From contig QNQO01005880.1 of the NCBI GenBank assembly GCA_003290165.1, positions 186,001 to 250,000 on the forward strand: DNA of 64,000 bases, given 5' to 3'. The DNA is from Berberis thunbergii. Taxonomy: Eukaryota; Streptophyta; Magnoliopsida; Ranunculales; Berberidaceae. The position numbers and the translations under genes were made by a program. The notes beneath the pieces were generated by a model, which saw only the letters and a list, made by a program, of their open reading frames with translations, was not told where the DNA came from and did no database searches. Of the stretch, positions 11,401-23,656 are shown one piece after another. How positions within the stretch are numbered: position 1 is the first letter of the stretch; the number at the start of each line of letters is the position of its first letter.

Positions 11401-12300
11401 AGCAGTGAGCGAAAATTGACTGCATTAATGTATATTTCAAGAATCACTATTAAACTAGAAGTCAAATCGACATACCAATCAAATTCAAGTCATGCTATGC
11501 ACTACCAAATTACATAACAATATACATAGACAAATTCATATCATCAAGGGATGAATCATCGAAAATTATTTTAAATATACTTTACAAGTCCATCCTTTTA
11601 AGGTGAACACGCAACAAAATATACATTCGTAAATATTATCGAAATTTATCATGTGGACATCTACATTCAATAAAAATGTATTTGTTATCATATCCATATT
11701 TTTCACATAATCTATTCACCTAATTCCCACATAAAGAATAATTTACTTTAATGTTTAGTTTCAAAGATATAGTCAACTCCACATGATTAAAAGTTCAACA
11801 ATAATTATATTCTAAACATAGTATTATAATTTCTCAAACTTGCCTAAATATGATTTTTAGTCGTATATAAAAACTTATAATAAAATATAATGTAAAGTGT
11901 GTGAATACTCACAAATTTGGAAGCGATGAATCAAGGTTCCATAAAGCCAATGAAAAATCTCCAAAACGTCGAGCACACCAAATGCGAACACGTGCATACA
12001 AATACCACATCCCATACCGCAATAAAATTATCAAAATTCAACATGAAATCAAACACACGTGCTTGAGCACACATTCATCAGTCAACTCTTTCCTTTTTCT
12101 ATACTTTCTTTTCACATTTTTTTTCTCTGTCTTATTTTTTCTCTTTCTCCCCTTTTTTAATAAGAGAAGATAACCCCTTTTAGTCTGTTTCTTTCTTCCT
12201 CTTCTTTTTCTTCTTCTTCTTTTTTTTTATTTTTTTCAGATTTTATTTCCATGTGCTTGATCAACAGAAAAGATAATTTATCTTTTCCCCTTTCTCCATC
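11401..12300. other. AT-rich intergenic stretch, no gene seen
   Basis: Low-complexity AT-rich sequence with pyrimidine-rich runs (12080-12240). I see no coding signal, RNA gene or transposon terminus. Short ORFs here are of chance length. Confidence 0.5.
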
Positions 12301-13389
12301 TCTTTTTTATTCACTAATCTCTCTTTTTTCTTCTCTCTTTGTGCAAACACAAACCCACCTTACACTTTGCAAACCAATTAAACATGTTCATGCTTCTCTT
12401 TATAATTGAACCACTATGTCTATATAATGGCATTTTCCAATCGTTGTAGGCACCATCTTTTACTGAGTTTGTTTCTTGTAATGTTCTTGTTTGGAGAAAA
12501 TGCTTTGGTTTTTCCAAAGGCTGAAGTTGGATCTCCATCGTTGGAGTTTTTGAAAGTTCAGACGTTTACATCAACCAGGCATGAAGATAATTGTTGTATT
12601 GCAAGGTCACCTGTTGTGGGTGGGCACGTAGTAAATCCGCTGAGGTCACGTAATCTATTTTCATATCACGGAGAAGTAGTGCGGTTACTCTCCCAACGGA
12701 AGGGTCGGTCTTTAATGTGCAGGTGCCTTATCGTTGTTCTTGAATGTTTGATCTCAAAGATAGCATTTGCGTCCCACTTTGTGGTGGTTGCCTCCACCAC
12801 TTCTCAATAAACACCGTCGCCTCCCTGGTGCTGGAAGTCGGCATCCGGGTTGAAGGTGGACTCAGGCATGGCTTGTTGGATTGGGCCATTGATTCCCAAA
12901 TATTTCATTCCTCCTTGTGTGGGAAGGTATGCATTCCGAGTTTACCTGATACTTGTCCCAAGTTCGCGAAGTGTGAGAATTGGGTCTGAGTTTTCGCAGG
13001 TATCCTGGTTGTCAATTTTGTACCCTCACAGACCATATTTGATGGCGGCGTTCCATGGAGCGTTCTTTCACTTGTAGGTAACTCGCCCTGGACTGTTTGT
13101 GTTGTTTACGAGACCAGATAGTCTTAGCAAGTCCCCTTTCCATGTTGATCAGATGCCTGCAGTATGTAGTCTTTTGTATCCACCTCAGGGCGTTCGTAGT
13201 ACATAGCCTTTTGTATCCGCCTCAATGTGCTTGTTGTTACATCATTCCAATAATCAATAGAGTTTGTTTTTCGTAATTTTTCCATTATTTTAAAATGATC
13301 ACAAATCACATAAGCCATTTAAGAACTAAAACTCAATATTGACTATGGAAACAGAAACAAACCACTTTAAAACAAACTAATTGTTTGAC
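12301..13389. other. Unassigned region with a small tandem duplication
   Basis: Open frames of 60-134 codons overlap on both strands (for example 12406-12810 plus, 13124-13318 minus), but none resembles a family I know. A diverged tandem duplication of about 45 bp containing TTTTGTATCC is visible at 13157-13230. Because inverted gypsy pol/gag pieces follow at 13390-14110, this may be further degraded retrotransposon sequence. Confidence 0.4.
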
Positions 13390-14110
13390 GAAGAGAAACT
13401 CCTCCTGGCCTTGAATTGAATTCGGGTTGCTCTCGCGAATCGTTTAGCGGAATGTCGAGGTGTTACATAGGTCACTGAAGAGGAAACCTTGCAGAGGGGC
13501 AAATTTCCTTGCCGACGAAATATCGGGAGTATGTGTTCCCGCTTGCCATTGCCATTGTGACTTGCTGCGCGAGAGAGCTGACTTCTCCTGTACCAATCGA
13601 AAATGGTGTCTTTTCCATTTTTTGGCCTTGCACTGGGTCAGGCTGCTCTTCATAATGTAGCTGAATCTGGGAGCACTCTATCTGTTTCAATGCGGTGTAG
13701 TGACAACCTCGTGTCGCAGGTTGGTCTCTGCGCATTGTCCCTTCAGAGTGGTTGACAGTATACTTAACACACTGATGGAGGGTGGAGACCACTGCTTCCA
13801 TTTGGTATAGTCACGGTCTTCCCAGGATGATGGTGCGTCTACCACCATGAAATCCAGAAACAATACCTTCTTTAGCCGCGGTTCTCAATGGGAAAGTATT
13901 TATCCCTTCTGAATCCGATCAGCAAGTGCTCTGATGGCACTAGGTTTTCTTCCTTTTTGTCCCTAGAAGCTGACGGCTTCCTGTTTCCTTCGGTCTCCCT
14001 CTTGGTGGTCCTTGACTCCTGTAGGGTGATTTATCTCAGGATACTCTTGAGAAGCTCTGCCATGTTTAGAGGGGGCACCAAGGCGAGGTCTACGAAAGCT
14101 AAACATTTTC
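13390..14110 (-). pseudogene. Inverted fragment of the same gypsy family: gag tail fused to protease / RT linker
   Basis: Minus-strand reading from about 14020 to 13945 matches gag sequence at 6893-6967 nearly base for base (GGAGTCAAGGACCACCAAGA versus GGAGTCAAGGACCCCCAAGA). It is followed by FMVVDAPSS, then, after a frameshift, RRTIILGRP and MEAVVSTLHQCVKYT, GTMRRDQPATRGCHYTALKQ. This is the end of the aspartic protease and the start of the RT linker in Ty3/gypsy pol. Most of gag's end and the protease core are missing, so this is an internally deleted inverted copy. Confidence 0.65.
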
Positions 14111-14370
14111 AACCTGATGATTTATTTTTCGATATTGAAAAAAAATCCTAATTTCAACTTGAAAATGGTTTTTTTAAAAAGTCATAATTTCTTTTGAGGA
14201 CAGTGACTCCAAAATAATTCAAATTTTAAATGAGCAAAAATTCCAGAGAATTATGTAACTCTCATTCAATAGTGGCCATCGGTGGCGCCTGTTGGCGCAA
14301 GCCGAGCTAGATGGTGGTGGCTAAATCAGATCTGGTGGTGGACATTGTGGGTGACTCGCGGTAGCAAACG

Positions 14371-16223
14371 GTGATGGATTTAGTGTTGTTGGTGACTGAG
14401 AAACTCAAACAGACATTTGCGCAGGTCCTTGGGAAGGCGATGAAAGATGATCTGGAGGACAAGCCGACGAACTCTACGACCTTTAGAAAAGAAGGAGGTT
14501 CGACATTGCGGCTATCTGATTCGGATGTTTTAATAGGCGAGTCTCATGTTTCTAATCACGTTGTGGTTTTGAAGTTTTAAGGTTTTAGGACGTCGCTTGA
14601 TTTGATAAGGGATTCCATTCACAAATCTTGGGGAATATCCGAGGAATTCATTATGGGTCTTATTGATCCAAGGCATGTAGTTGTGTATTTACAATCAGAA
14701 TATGAAGTTAAGAAAGTGCTTTCAAAGGATTCCTCTACGATTCGGGGAGTTATATACAAAATATTTGTTGGAATCCAAGTTTTAGCTTTCGGGCGGATCC
14801 AGAGTTGGCCCTGTTATGGATTGAACTCCCAAATCTCCCTTTTGCTTTCTTTCTTCCCGCAATCATGAAAGCGATTGGGGATTCCTTTGGTAATTTCCTA
14901 CGGATTGAGGATGGTACAAGATATTTTGCACGTCCAAAGGTTGCTTGTATGTGCGTCGAGATGGATGTCACTAAACCCCTCCCATATAGGATTTGGCTAG
15001 AGAGTCCTAAATACGGGGCATACTGGCAGAAACTTGAATATCCAGGATTCAAATATTGCGAACATTGTTTGCTTATTGAGCATGAGAAGGATTATTGTCT
15101 AAAACCGGTTGGAAAGAAGAAGGAACAACCTAACTTAGCTGGCGAAATCCATAAGGAAAACAAGTCTTTAGACAATCCCAAGCAAAAACAACACCAAGTA
15201 GGGTAGAAGCAAGGTCAACATGATAAAAAACAAATGTTTGTTCCGGTTACAAACAAATTGAAAGAAAAAAAAAAGAGAAAATAGGAACTAGTGGCGCGAA
15301 AGATTTTCAAGGTGTCGAGATTATTAGTGAACTTGAAGAAGATAAGAAAGGAAAAACAGAGGGACAGGAAGTCGAAAATGTTAGTTTAGCTAACAAATTT
15401 GGCGTTCTAGCTGATGAAATCCGGAAGGATTTGGTGATGGCCATGAGGAAAAAAGAAACAATCAGGATGACCAAAAGAGGGCGGAAAAAATCACTAAAGT
15501 GACCAAGGAAACAAAGTTGGAGGAAGGATTGCAAGAAGAGACATGCTAATAGAGGCCGGATACACTATCAGTGAAGCTAATTTGGCCACTCTGAATAAGA
15601 ACTGCGATGAAACAAAATCAGAAACAGGATCCACTAGCGCAGCCCCGTTGTGGATTGTCCCTTTCGTGGGAGATAGTAGCTCCGAAAGTGTACAAGTTAA
15701 CATAAATTATGCTGAAACAGGGGAGCAACACTTCCAACAGGAAGCACTTGATAAGTCATTGGCTCCAAACAAAGCAGATGTGAATCAGTGAACAGGGGAT
15801 TCTTCGGGCCATTCTGTTGCAGAGAACAAACACAATGCTGATTCGCAAGATTCAAGGGACCTTATGCTGGAAAATAGTAGATTGCAGGGGCCGAAATCAA
15901 TCAAAAAATAGGGTAAACAAGGACAGGAACACGAGCAGATAGATGGAAGAAAATTTTCAGTGCAGTTGAATGATGATAATGATAAAGTACGAGGCGAAAC
16001 AACAAATGCGCAGCCCAATCAAGCACAGGGAGGAAACAATAGGCAGGACCGTGATGCGTTGTCGAATAATGAATCTGATGCGAATACGTTTTCCAATAAT
16101 GTGGTTGAACCAGGACATCAATCAGATGATGGCAAGGTAAAGGGTAAAAAGAAGAGTAAAAAAAAACGTACCTGCGGTGGGGATTCAGAGAGTGACGAGA
16201 AACATGACTACCCCAGGTATTAG
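14371..16223 (+). pseudogene. LINE ORF1 (DUF4283, CCHC knuckle), broken
   Basis: Reading runs from MDLVLLVTEKLKQTFAQVLG through a stop after VLKF (14578) into EEFIMGLIDPRHVVVYLQSE. It then changes frame near 14790 to WIELPNLPFAFFLPAIMKAI and FKYCEHCLLIEHEKDYCLK at about 15050-15100. The knuckle C-x2-C-x4-H-x4-C is complete, unlike its counterpart at 5.6 kb. A long hydrophilic tail (KGKKKSKKKRTCGG) ends in a stop at 16221-16223, two bases before the ORF2 start codon. The protein would bind LINE RNA. Confidence 0.8.
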
Positions 16224-16225
16224 TA

Positions 16226-17307
16226 ATGATTGATAACATCATGTTTTGGAATGCATGGGGAGTTGTTAACCGGGTGACCCGTTGTAGACTAAAAAAGCTA
16301 GTTAAAGAAAATAACGTAAAGCTCTATGCCATTGCAGAACATATGATTCAAGTGTCAAGGCACATGGAGATTGCAGGCAAGGTGAGGCTGCCCTGCTTTG
16401 CAACTAATGATGATGTTGGCGGAAAAATTTGGCTCTTATGGGATAATAACTTACAAGTGGATATCTTGCTTTGCAAGAACCAACTAATTCACTGTAAAGT
16501 TAATATCCTTTTTTCCAATACTGTTTTTTACATTTCATTTGTATATGCAAAATGTTCAGTACAGGAAAGACGAAGTTTATGGGAGGACATGGAGCACTTT
16601 GCAACGGGGTTGAATGAACCCTGGATCATTGGTGGCGACTTCAATGTTATTGTAGAAAGTGGAGAAAAATTAGGCCGACGTCCTCCTAATCATTTGGCGA
16701 TTTCAGAATTCTCTAGATGTATTTCAAGGTGCGGGCTTTCAGATTGTGGCTTTGAAGGACATAAATACACTTGGTGTCACAACCAAAGAGGAGATGACAG
16801 AACCAGGCTAGATTGAATCGATTTTTGGGGAATGCAGAGTGAATAACTTTAATGTAACATACTCAGGTTGATCATTTATTTAGAGCATGCTCAGATCACA
16901 CCCCTTTGTTACTTTCTTTGCCATTGTCACCGAGGGCAGGTATGTCACCTTTCAGATTTCAAAATATGTGGCTAACTCATGATAATTTCTTGGGAGTTGT
17001 AGATAGAAATTGGCATGCACATGTAGAAGACATTAGGGCTATGTATAGAGTGACCTTCAAACTTAAGCGCCTAAGAGGAGCTCTGAAAATATGGAACAAA
17101 GAAACCTTTGGCAACATATTCAGTTCTATTAGAAGGCTGGAAGATGATATTGAAAGACTGGAATTCTGTCTAATGCAGGGTTGGGACAAAAATGACATGG
17201 TTAACTTGAACAAATGCCAGGCTGAACTCAAAATGGCTTTGGTGAGAGAAGAAATTTACTGGAAAGAAAAAACAAGGGAAAAGGAATTTAAAGAAGGAGA
17301 TGCATGA
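16226..17307 (+). pseudogene. LINE ORF2 N-terminus: AP-type endonuclease, broken
   Basis: Starts MIDNIMFWNAWGVVNRVTR and continues with KLYAIAEHM, SFVYAKCSVQERRSLWEDME, WIIGGDFNVIVESGEKLG and GHKYTWCHNQRGDDR. These are the catalytic landmarks of LINE endonucleases, including the GGDFN aspartate. A stop interrupts it at 16814-16816, a short frameshifted stretch follows, and it resumes with CSDHTPLLLSLPLSPRAG carrying the terminal SDH motif. The connector (NKCQAELKMALVREEIYWKE) runs to 17307. The enzyme would nick target DNA for priming. Confidence 0.82.
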
Positions 17308-17476
17308 AAAAAAATTTCTTTGCTTCAGTCAAAGACAAACAGAAATAATAGCAATTAAAAAAATCCATGACATGGCTGGGAATCCAATCACGGATCCAAG
17401 AAGTATTATTTTGGAAGCCAATCATTTTTTTGGATCCTTGATTTAAACAGGAGGGCACACAGAGGATCTAGAACTT

Positions 17477-18730
17477 ATGGAATGCATCCTGAGTTTGATA
17501 CGAGAGGAGGATTGTGACTTTCTTATAAAGCAGCCAAATTTAGAAGAAGTCAGAACAACAGTTTTTAGCATTCCTCATGATAGTGCTTCGGGTCCGGATG
17601 GATTTATAGCTGGCTTCTTTCAGAGTTGTTGGGATATTATTGGTCAATACACTTGGAAAGTTGAGAAGGAATTCTTTGATTGTCAAGCGATGCCAGATAC
17701 TTTCTCTTCCAATTTTTTGGCGCGTATTCCTAAAATTGAAGAGCCGGTTTCTTACTCTGATTTCAGGCCTATTAGTCTATGCAACGTAGTATATAAAATT
17801 CTTTGTATTAGACTGGCCAAGATCCTCCCAAATATTATCTCTCTAGAGCAGGGGGCTTTCGTGCAAGGTCGTCTCATCTCAGAAAATATTGGGTTGGCAT
17901 AAGAACTTATGAGAAAGATTGGCAAGAAGGTTATTGGAAATAATGTCATTTTCAAGCTAGACATGGAAAATGCGTATGACAGAATTGAATGGGGATATCT
18001 CTTGGCGGTATTGTGCAAATTTGGTTTTAATAACAGATTGTGTCATTTGATTTCAAACCGCATTACACATTGCGAATTCTCGGTTTTGATGCAAGGCCTG
18101 TATGACGGATATTTCAGATCATCTAGGGGCCTGAGTGAAGGTGGCCCGCTTTCTCCCCTCCTCTTTGTTATTGCTTCAGAAGTGTTAAGCAGAGGGCTTT
18201 CTCGGGCTTTCGTAAAGGAGAAATTGGGTATTACCACACCCCCATGGCGGCCAACCCAATTACCCATCTTTTGTTTGCCGACAACTCATTGATTTTTTTG
18301 AATGGCAGGAAAAAATCCATTGAAGGATTTATGAAGTTTATAGAAAGGTATTGTCAGACATCATCAGGAGAGAAGATCAATATTGAGAAAAGTTCTTTCA
18401 TTATTGATGAGAAAGTGCGTGCAAAAAATATTATTTTGATCAAATCATGGACATGTTTCTTCTACAAGCAGTCCTCGTTTACATATCTTGGAGCACCAAT
18501 TTATCAAGGCAGATGCAGAATCTCATATTTTGAAGCTTTTGTAAACAAAATCCAGAATAGAATTCAAGGTTGGAAAGCCAGACTTTTGTCGCCAGGGGGT
18601 AGATTAATATTGATAAGACATGTTTTATTGTCAATGCCAATTTACACCATAGCAGCTACAATTTTTCCTATAAAGGTTCTACAATCTATTCAAAAAAATG
18701 ATTGCAGATTTCTTTTGGGGAGATCATGAA
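17477..18730 (+). pseudogene. LINE reverse transcriptase, broken, FADN in place of FADD
   Basis: Landmarks in order are HDSASGPDGFIAGFFQSCWD, SDFRPISLCNVVYKILCIRL, QGAFVQGRLISENIGLA, stop (17900), NNVIFKLDMENAYDRIEWGY (motif A with aspartate), SSRGLSEGGPLSPLLFVIAS (motif B), then after a frameshift HLLFADNSLIFLNGRKKS. The last is motif C; the second aspartate of the usual FADD is asparagine here. GAPIYQGRCRISYFEAFVNK and SPGGRLILIRHVLLSMPIYT complete the thumb. The copy cannot be active. Confidence 0.85.
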
Positions 18731-18808
18731 GGGAGACATAAGTGAAAATGAATAGCATGGAATAAAATCAGTGTTCCTAAGGAGGAAAAAGGCTTAAATG
18801 TTAGATGT

Positions 18809-19580
18809 ATGGAAGATATTATAAAAGCTTTTCGCATAAAGTCCCTTTGGAATCTGATAAACCCCAACTCTTCATGGGAAAATATTTTGTGGATCAAATA
18901 TTTTCAGCCAGTGGTTCCACTCAGAAAACAAGAAATTAAAGCTGGGGCCTCTCCGTTTTTAAAAGATAATTGGCCTTCCCTAAGGCAAATGCACAGGGAT
19001 AGGTTTAAAAAACCCAGCCTGGTAATGCAAAGAAAAGCCCAAGAACTTTATAAGACAATAGTGAAGGGTGATGAGGGAGGCCGAGATACTAGAATATGGA
19101 TACCAAATAATGATGGTATGTTTTCTATTAGTTCAGTATGCAAAATTTTATGTGGCAGCAGGACAAAATATGAATTTTGGAATTTGATTTGGTATCCTTT
19201 ATTGCCTTTTAAAATATCCATTTTTACATGGAAAATTATTAAAAGGGCTTACCCATTAACGGAGAAATTAGAAGGATTGGATTCCAATTTGCTTCTAAAT
19301 GTGGATGTTGTTCGCAATCTGGGGAGGAAACGAGTAAACATCTTTTCTTGGAGGGTGAGCTAGCAAGAAGAGTGTGGAGACATTTTGATTTGGTGTTTGA
19401 TAGACACATACATAGACCGGTTGAAGTTCACACCACGCTTAAGACATGGTTTCGGAAGGCGAAGAAAGATTCGTTATCATGTACCCTCTTTAATCTCACT
19501 CCTCTTTTTATTTATGGGGAATTTGGATTTAGAGAAACAGAAAACGGTATGTGGGAAAGGAATGCTCACCATGTTATGTG
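18809..19580 (+). pseudogene. LINE ORF2 connector and zf-RVT domain, broken
   Basis: AFRIKSLWNLINPNSSWENI and TRIWIPNNDGMFSISSVCKI form the connector. In the third frame KCGCCSQSGEETSKHLFLEG then ELARRVWRHFDLVFD is the zf-RVT zinc-binding motif (C-x2-C ... E-x4-HLF ... VW). It lines up closely with EGRLAKGVWRHFEAIF in the minus-strand LINE at about 1.1 kb, supporting a shared family. One frameshift lies near 19280-19350. Confidence 0.75.
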
Positions 19581-19739
19581 ATAATTAAAGTTTATTTTTG
19601 GATTAAATTTGTTGCAAAGTTTTTTAGTCCAAAAATAAGAGAAACAAATGGGGCATTGCTCCAGAGATTGGGTATACATGAAAAGAAAGTTGAAATGACT
19701 CCTCCCCGGGTGATTTATTGGGTTTTCCCTCCGAAAGGA

Positions 19740-20190
19740 TGGAATAACTAAACGTAGATGGTTCTTGCAAAGGAAATAATACTTCTGGAGGTTTTGTTAT
19801 TAGAAATGAAGAGGGTAATTTTGTGGCAGCCAGACAATGTTTTTTGGTGAAGGATCAAACAACTCAGCAAAAACAAGGGCCCTGCTTGAAGGCTTGAAAT
19901 TTTGCATTGATCAGGGAGTTAGAAAATGCTTGATTCAAACAGATTCAATGCTGGTTAAACAATGGTTATTTTACCTTGGTATCTTAGCAATTGGTGGAGG
20001 GAGATTAGAGAAATGAATAAGGCCTTGGTGTGGCATTGCACCCATGTCTTCATGGTTACTAATTCAGTGGCGGACGCTTTGGCTAGGTTGGCGCAAATTG
20101 AGAATATGTCTCGTTCTTATTCTTGGGGCATGCTTCCTAAAAGAATTAAGTCTCTAATCATTCTGGAAAAGATAAGATGGCGTACTTAAG
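19740..20190 (+). pseudogene. LINE RNase H domain, broken
   Basis: LNVDGSCKGNNTSGGFVIRN holds the first catalytic aspartate. A shifted frame gives ALLEGLKFCIDQGVRKCLIQ with the glutamate, then TDSMLVKQWL with the next aspartate. The C-terminal motif is HVFMVTNSVADALARLAQIE. At least two frameshifts separate these pieces. The ORF2 product would end near 20189, and the 3' untranslated region follows. Confidence 0.75.
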
Positions 20191-21325
20191 GCTTCCAGTT
20201 ATCAAATGAGTACATTATTCAATCATCTATATTTGGACCAATCAAAAGGTTCATGGCTGGGGGGCGTAGCGCAAGTAGGCAGCTGTGAGCTTCGACTAGA
20301 TGTTTTATTTTATGGTACAATGTCATTGAAATAGGTTGACATTCGCAGTAATCAACCTATCGAATGGATCAGAGCTGCTGCGAAGAAATTGTGCTACAAT
20401 TTCAAGGCAAATCAGGGGAGTAATAACTTTACTGATTCTTATGGTGAAATCAAATTTATTGATAACTTGAAATGCTATAGCCTGGAATTAACCTTACAAA
20501 GGTCATGTTGTAAGTAGAAGTTTCAGGGTATGGTTTGGGTCCTGTTTGCGGCAGATTGGAAGAGTTGGTATGGTATTGTAATTGGGGTGATGTCATGGTA
20601 TTGGGATGCCGAACTTGCGGCTTTGCTTGCAGGTGGTGGCGGTGGCAAGATTATATGGTCTTGCAAGAGTCTTAGTTTGGCATGGTTATGGACAGAGTGC
20701 TCTGTCTGGCTGGAAAAAGTGCTATGCTGTAGTGTGCTGGACAGAGTACTCTGCCTCCTTGGACAGAATACTTGATGTTGATGCTGTGGCTGCGTATGGC
20801 GAGCCAAATGTGTTGTTGTTTTGGTGATCAGTGGATATACTCGGGTGAATCTTTGTGTACACATTGGCTTGCAAATGGATTGCTTGCAAGGATGCAAATT
20901 GATCCAGCGTGATGCTGGCCATAATACCCTGTCTCGCTGGAAAGAGTATTCGCTGATGCTGATTTGCCAGTGTATGTATATGCAGAATGTGTTGGATTTT
21001 GCAGATTGCAAGCTTTTGCAAGTTTGCAGATGGTTAAGTGTGGAATTTGAAGGTTGGATGACTAGTGGGTTTGAGTTTTGGTGTGTTTTGAAGCATCTTG
21101 TCAGAGCTATATTGGAAATCTGGAGCCTGTATTGTGGACAGGTAATTTGGTTTTGATTTTTGTTTGATTTTTAATACGGGTAAAGTCGTAATGTACCCCC
21201 GTAGAGATTGTAAATCAATTTTTTGATTATTAATAAAGGTGTGGCATCCCAAAGTTGCGCTTCCCAACTGGAGGTTAAATTTAAAAAAATATATAATAAA
21301 TAAATAAATAAATAATATTTTAACT
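20190..21325 (+). repeat. LINE 3' untranslated region and A-rich tail
   Basis: After RNase H comes a T/G-rich region with scattered short repeats (CAGAGTACTCTG, TTGCAAG). It ends with TTTTTAATACGGGTAAAGTCG (about 21167-21187), GTAATGTACCCCCGTAGAG, a TTATTAATAAA stretch and an A-rich tail of AAAT units at 21281-21318. The same terminal module recurs in reverse at 30935-31110. Overlapping ORFs of up to 160 codons on both strands here are compositional by-products. Confidence 0.7.
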
Positions 21326-21327
21326 GA

Positions 21328-23318
21328 CCAGGATGAAGGGTGGAGATTCTGTAGATTTGAGGAACCCAGTGTCTTCGGATCTCCATATGCTCGGCTATCT
21401 AAAGGCTCGTCTCCTCTAATGAGCTCCAATATTTTGTTGGCCACAATCATATCAAGATGCATCTATTAACTCGGCTTAGTTTATGCTTGGTAAGAGCTAC
21501 ATGAGATCAAAGGATAACTTAAACACGACTCTGAACCTGATATAAATCATCAATAGCGGGAAAGTTGTGAGCTATATCATGTTTTAAGTAATTTGAACTT
21601 AGTTTTCAAATAATGTCCGTCTTAGTTGTGGTGGTTTAGTTTCAACATATTGGAAAAGAAGCTCTGGACCAAAGCGAGAACTTCCAAACAACTGAACTGC
21701 AGACAAGAAGGGGACAAAGTAAGCAGTAAAGGGAACTTGGTAAGTGATCAATCCGTTGGAATACCAATATCTCTGTGTCATCACTCCCAAACCGTAGTTC
21801 CAATGGCTCTCATACCACTGCCAAAGGTTTCCAAGAGGAATTTTTGGAATCTCGTGTTTGCAAAGGGAAGCGTCAATAGCTTGATCCCAGTAAGAGTGGC
21901 AGGGGAGAAAATTGTGGGAGATGCCAAAAACTGTGGAAGCAGATTCAATAAGTCTCTCAAAGTCAGCAAGAGGACCACCAGTAGCCAGCTGAACACCTTC
22001 GCAGACCAAGTGTGTCTGGTAAGCATCCTTGACAGCTTGGACCAGTTAATTCAAATTCTTCTCAAATTCCAAAGAGGTAATGCAGTCTTTCGATATAGGA
22101 GTAAAGTTGATTGCAAACAAGCCATTCTTTTTGTTCGATGCCCATGTAACATTTTGCCTTAGTTTCTTAATCGGGCATTCATCTTCTGTAGCTGCATTGT
22201 TTACATCCTGAGAGCTTGAGCGACTATATGTGTCTGGGGCATTCATCCTAGCCCTTGAATGCAATCCCTCTCCTGCGATATTCTTCATAGAACTGCAATC
22301 AGAAACTGAATCATCAAGATCCGACATCAAAACTTTATGAGTTCAACTTGAATCTTCCTTAGCAGCTTCTTTTCTCACATCAGATATCCACTTCGTCCAG
22401 CAGATCCAGAACTATAGTCCATTTTTTGGTAAAGTTGTACTTCTAATTTGGCGGATACATCACTCACATGAAGCTCTTCATGGGCCCCTTGAGGTCGCAT
22501 CACAAGCATGTGTTTGATCCACCAGCTCAGAAGTGACAGGTGAAGGAATGGAGTCAACTTTGTTAGTTGTGCTAGGACACATTCTCTAGAGCGATCGATG
22601 CAACAATTAGATTTTGAGCCAGAAAAAGAATAATGACTCGTCTCAGATGTAACCTGCAGTAACTCCTGTTGCGGACTCACGTTTATTAACTCCTTTGAGT
22701 TGGTCTCGTTGACATCAGGTTCCTTGTTTGAATTGATAGGTTCTTGCTTCAATCCTATGCTAGGTTTCTGCTCATAACTTGAAGCCAGTTTCCTACCCTT
22801 TTTACCTTCCTACCCTTTTTACCACTACTGCGTCTCGTCACAGGTTCAAACAAGTTCAATTCACCGCAGCCCCAATCCTGAATGCTAGATTCTAATATTT
22901 CAGCACAATTATAAGCATTGATGCTACCGGTTGAGTAATGTCCATGAGAAACATATTCTTTTTCAAGTCGATGCTGGCAAGGACCGTAGGTGCTGGCCCC
23001 ACATAGCTCTCCAAAAATAAATCCATCATCTTCCTTCAATGGGTTGTTCTTCACTGTCATCACCAGCATTAGCGTTCATATCTTTGTTGAAACCACCAGA
23101 AGCTGAATCCAATAGTGGACCATTGCATTCGTCAGAACTCCCAGGTTTTTGACTGATATATGCAACTTCTTCAGAGTCGGAGAGCAATCCAACTATCTCG
23201 TTTACAGAACTAGTAATGGAATCTTCACACTTCAAAACCTGAGGTGCAGAGGGTCCTGTCAATTTTGATGCTTTTAACACATCATTGGAACATGAGATTG
23301 TCATTGGCAACACCTAAA
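21328..23318 (-). pseudogene. DUF789-family gene, broken and truncated by LINE insertion
   Basis: On the minus strand, 22330-21599 reads KKNGLFAINFTPISKDCITS, an in-frame stop at 22046, then LATGGPLADFERLIESASTV, LWQWYESHWNYGLGV, ITYQVPFTAYFVPFLSAVQL and ELLFQYVETKPPQLRRTLFE. This matches the plant DUF789 fold (a GxG start, ..YYVPYLSAIQ.., ..FEY.E..PP..R). After an intron-like gap, RGDEPLDSRAYGDPKTLGSS then NLHPSSW (about 21440-21328) is the next conserved block, where WFSVAWYPIYRIP would follow. It stops exactly at the LINE tail. The N-terminal low-complexity part (23318-22375) has frameshifts near 23050 and 22560 and a stop near 22755. Function of DUF789 proteins is unknown. Confidence 0.72.
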
Positions 23319-23656
23319 AATGTAACATTTTCATGATTGCAGAAAAAGGGGGGCAGAAAAATATGTAACATTTTCAAGAAATTTCCTCGGTATACAGCAT
23401 AAAAAATGTCTTTTGTATAAGAAGTTCCCAAGAAATTAGTAATGACATCAAAGTTCGTCTTCTTTTTCTGGATTCTGTTTGACTGATGGAGATATACAGC
23501 ATAAAAATTTCAATTTTTCTCTATATTGCAAACATGCTATGTATGTCACTATGTGTGTAGTGTGGAATGTGTACATGTGGTGTGTTTGTCTTTGAGTGTG
23601 AGATTGATTGCTTAGTAACATTTTATGTAGAACATTTTTTTTTTTTGCTTTTATAG

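Larger units (their letters stand above)
14270..21325 (+). mobile_element. LINE (plant L1-like), nearly full length, 3' end intact
   Basis: The order is ORF1 (14371-16223), endonuclease (16226-17307), RT (17477-18730), zf-RVT (about 18809-19580), RNase H (19740-20190), a GT-rich 3' untranslated region (20190-21230) and an A-rich tail with AAAT units (21281-21320). The tail directly abuts the DUF789 pseudogene at about 21327, so the insertion point is clear on that side. Both ORFs carry stops and frameshifts. The coding order and motifs match the minus-strand LINE at 223-6235. Confidence 0.88.

Noticed and set aside
12406..12810. 134-codon ORF with a hydrophobic start resembling a signal peptide
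   Set aside because: No recognisable family, minus-strand ORFs overlap it, and it neighbours degraded gypsy sequence.
20523..21156. Overlapping ORFs of 100-160 codons on both strands
   Set aside because: They lie in the LINE 3' untranslated region, overlap each other antisense, and show no domain; GC/TG-rich composition explains them.
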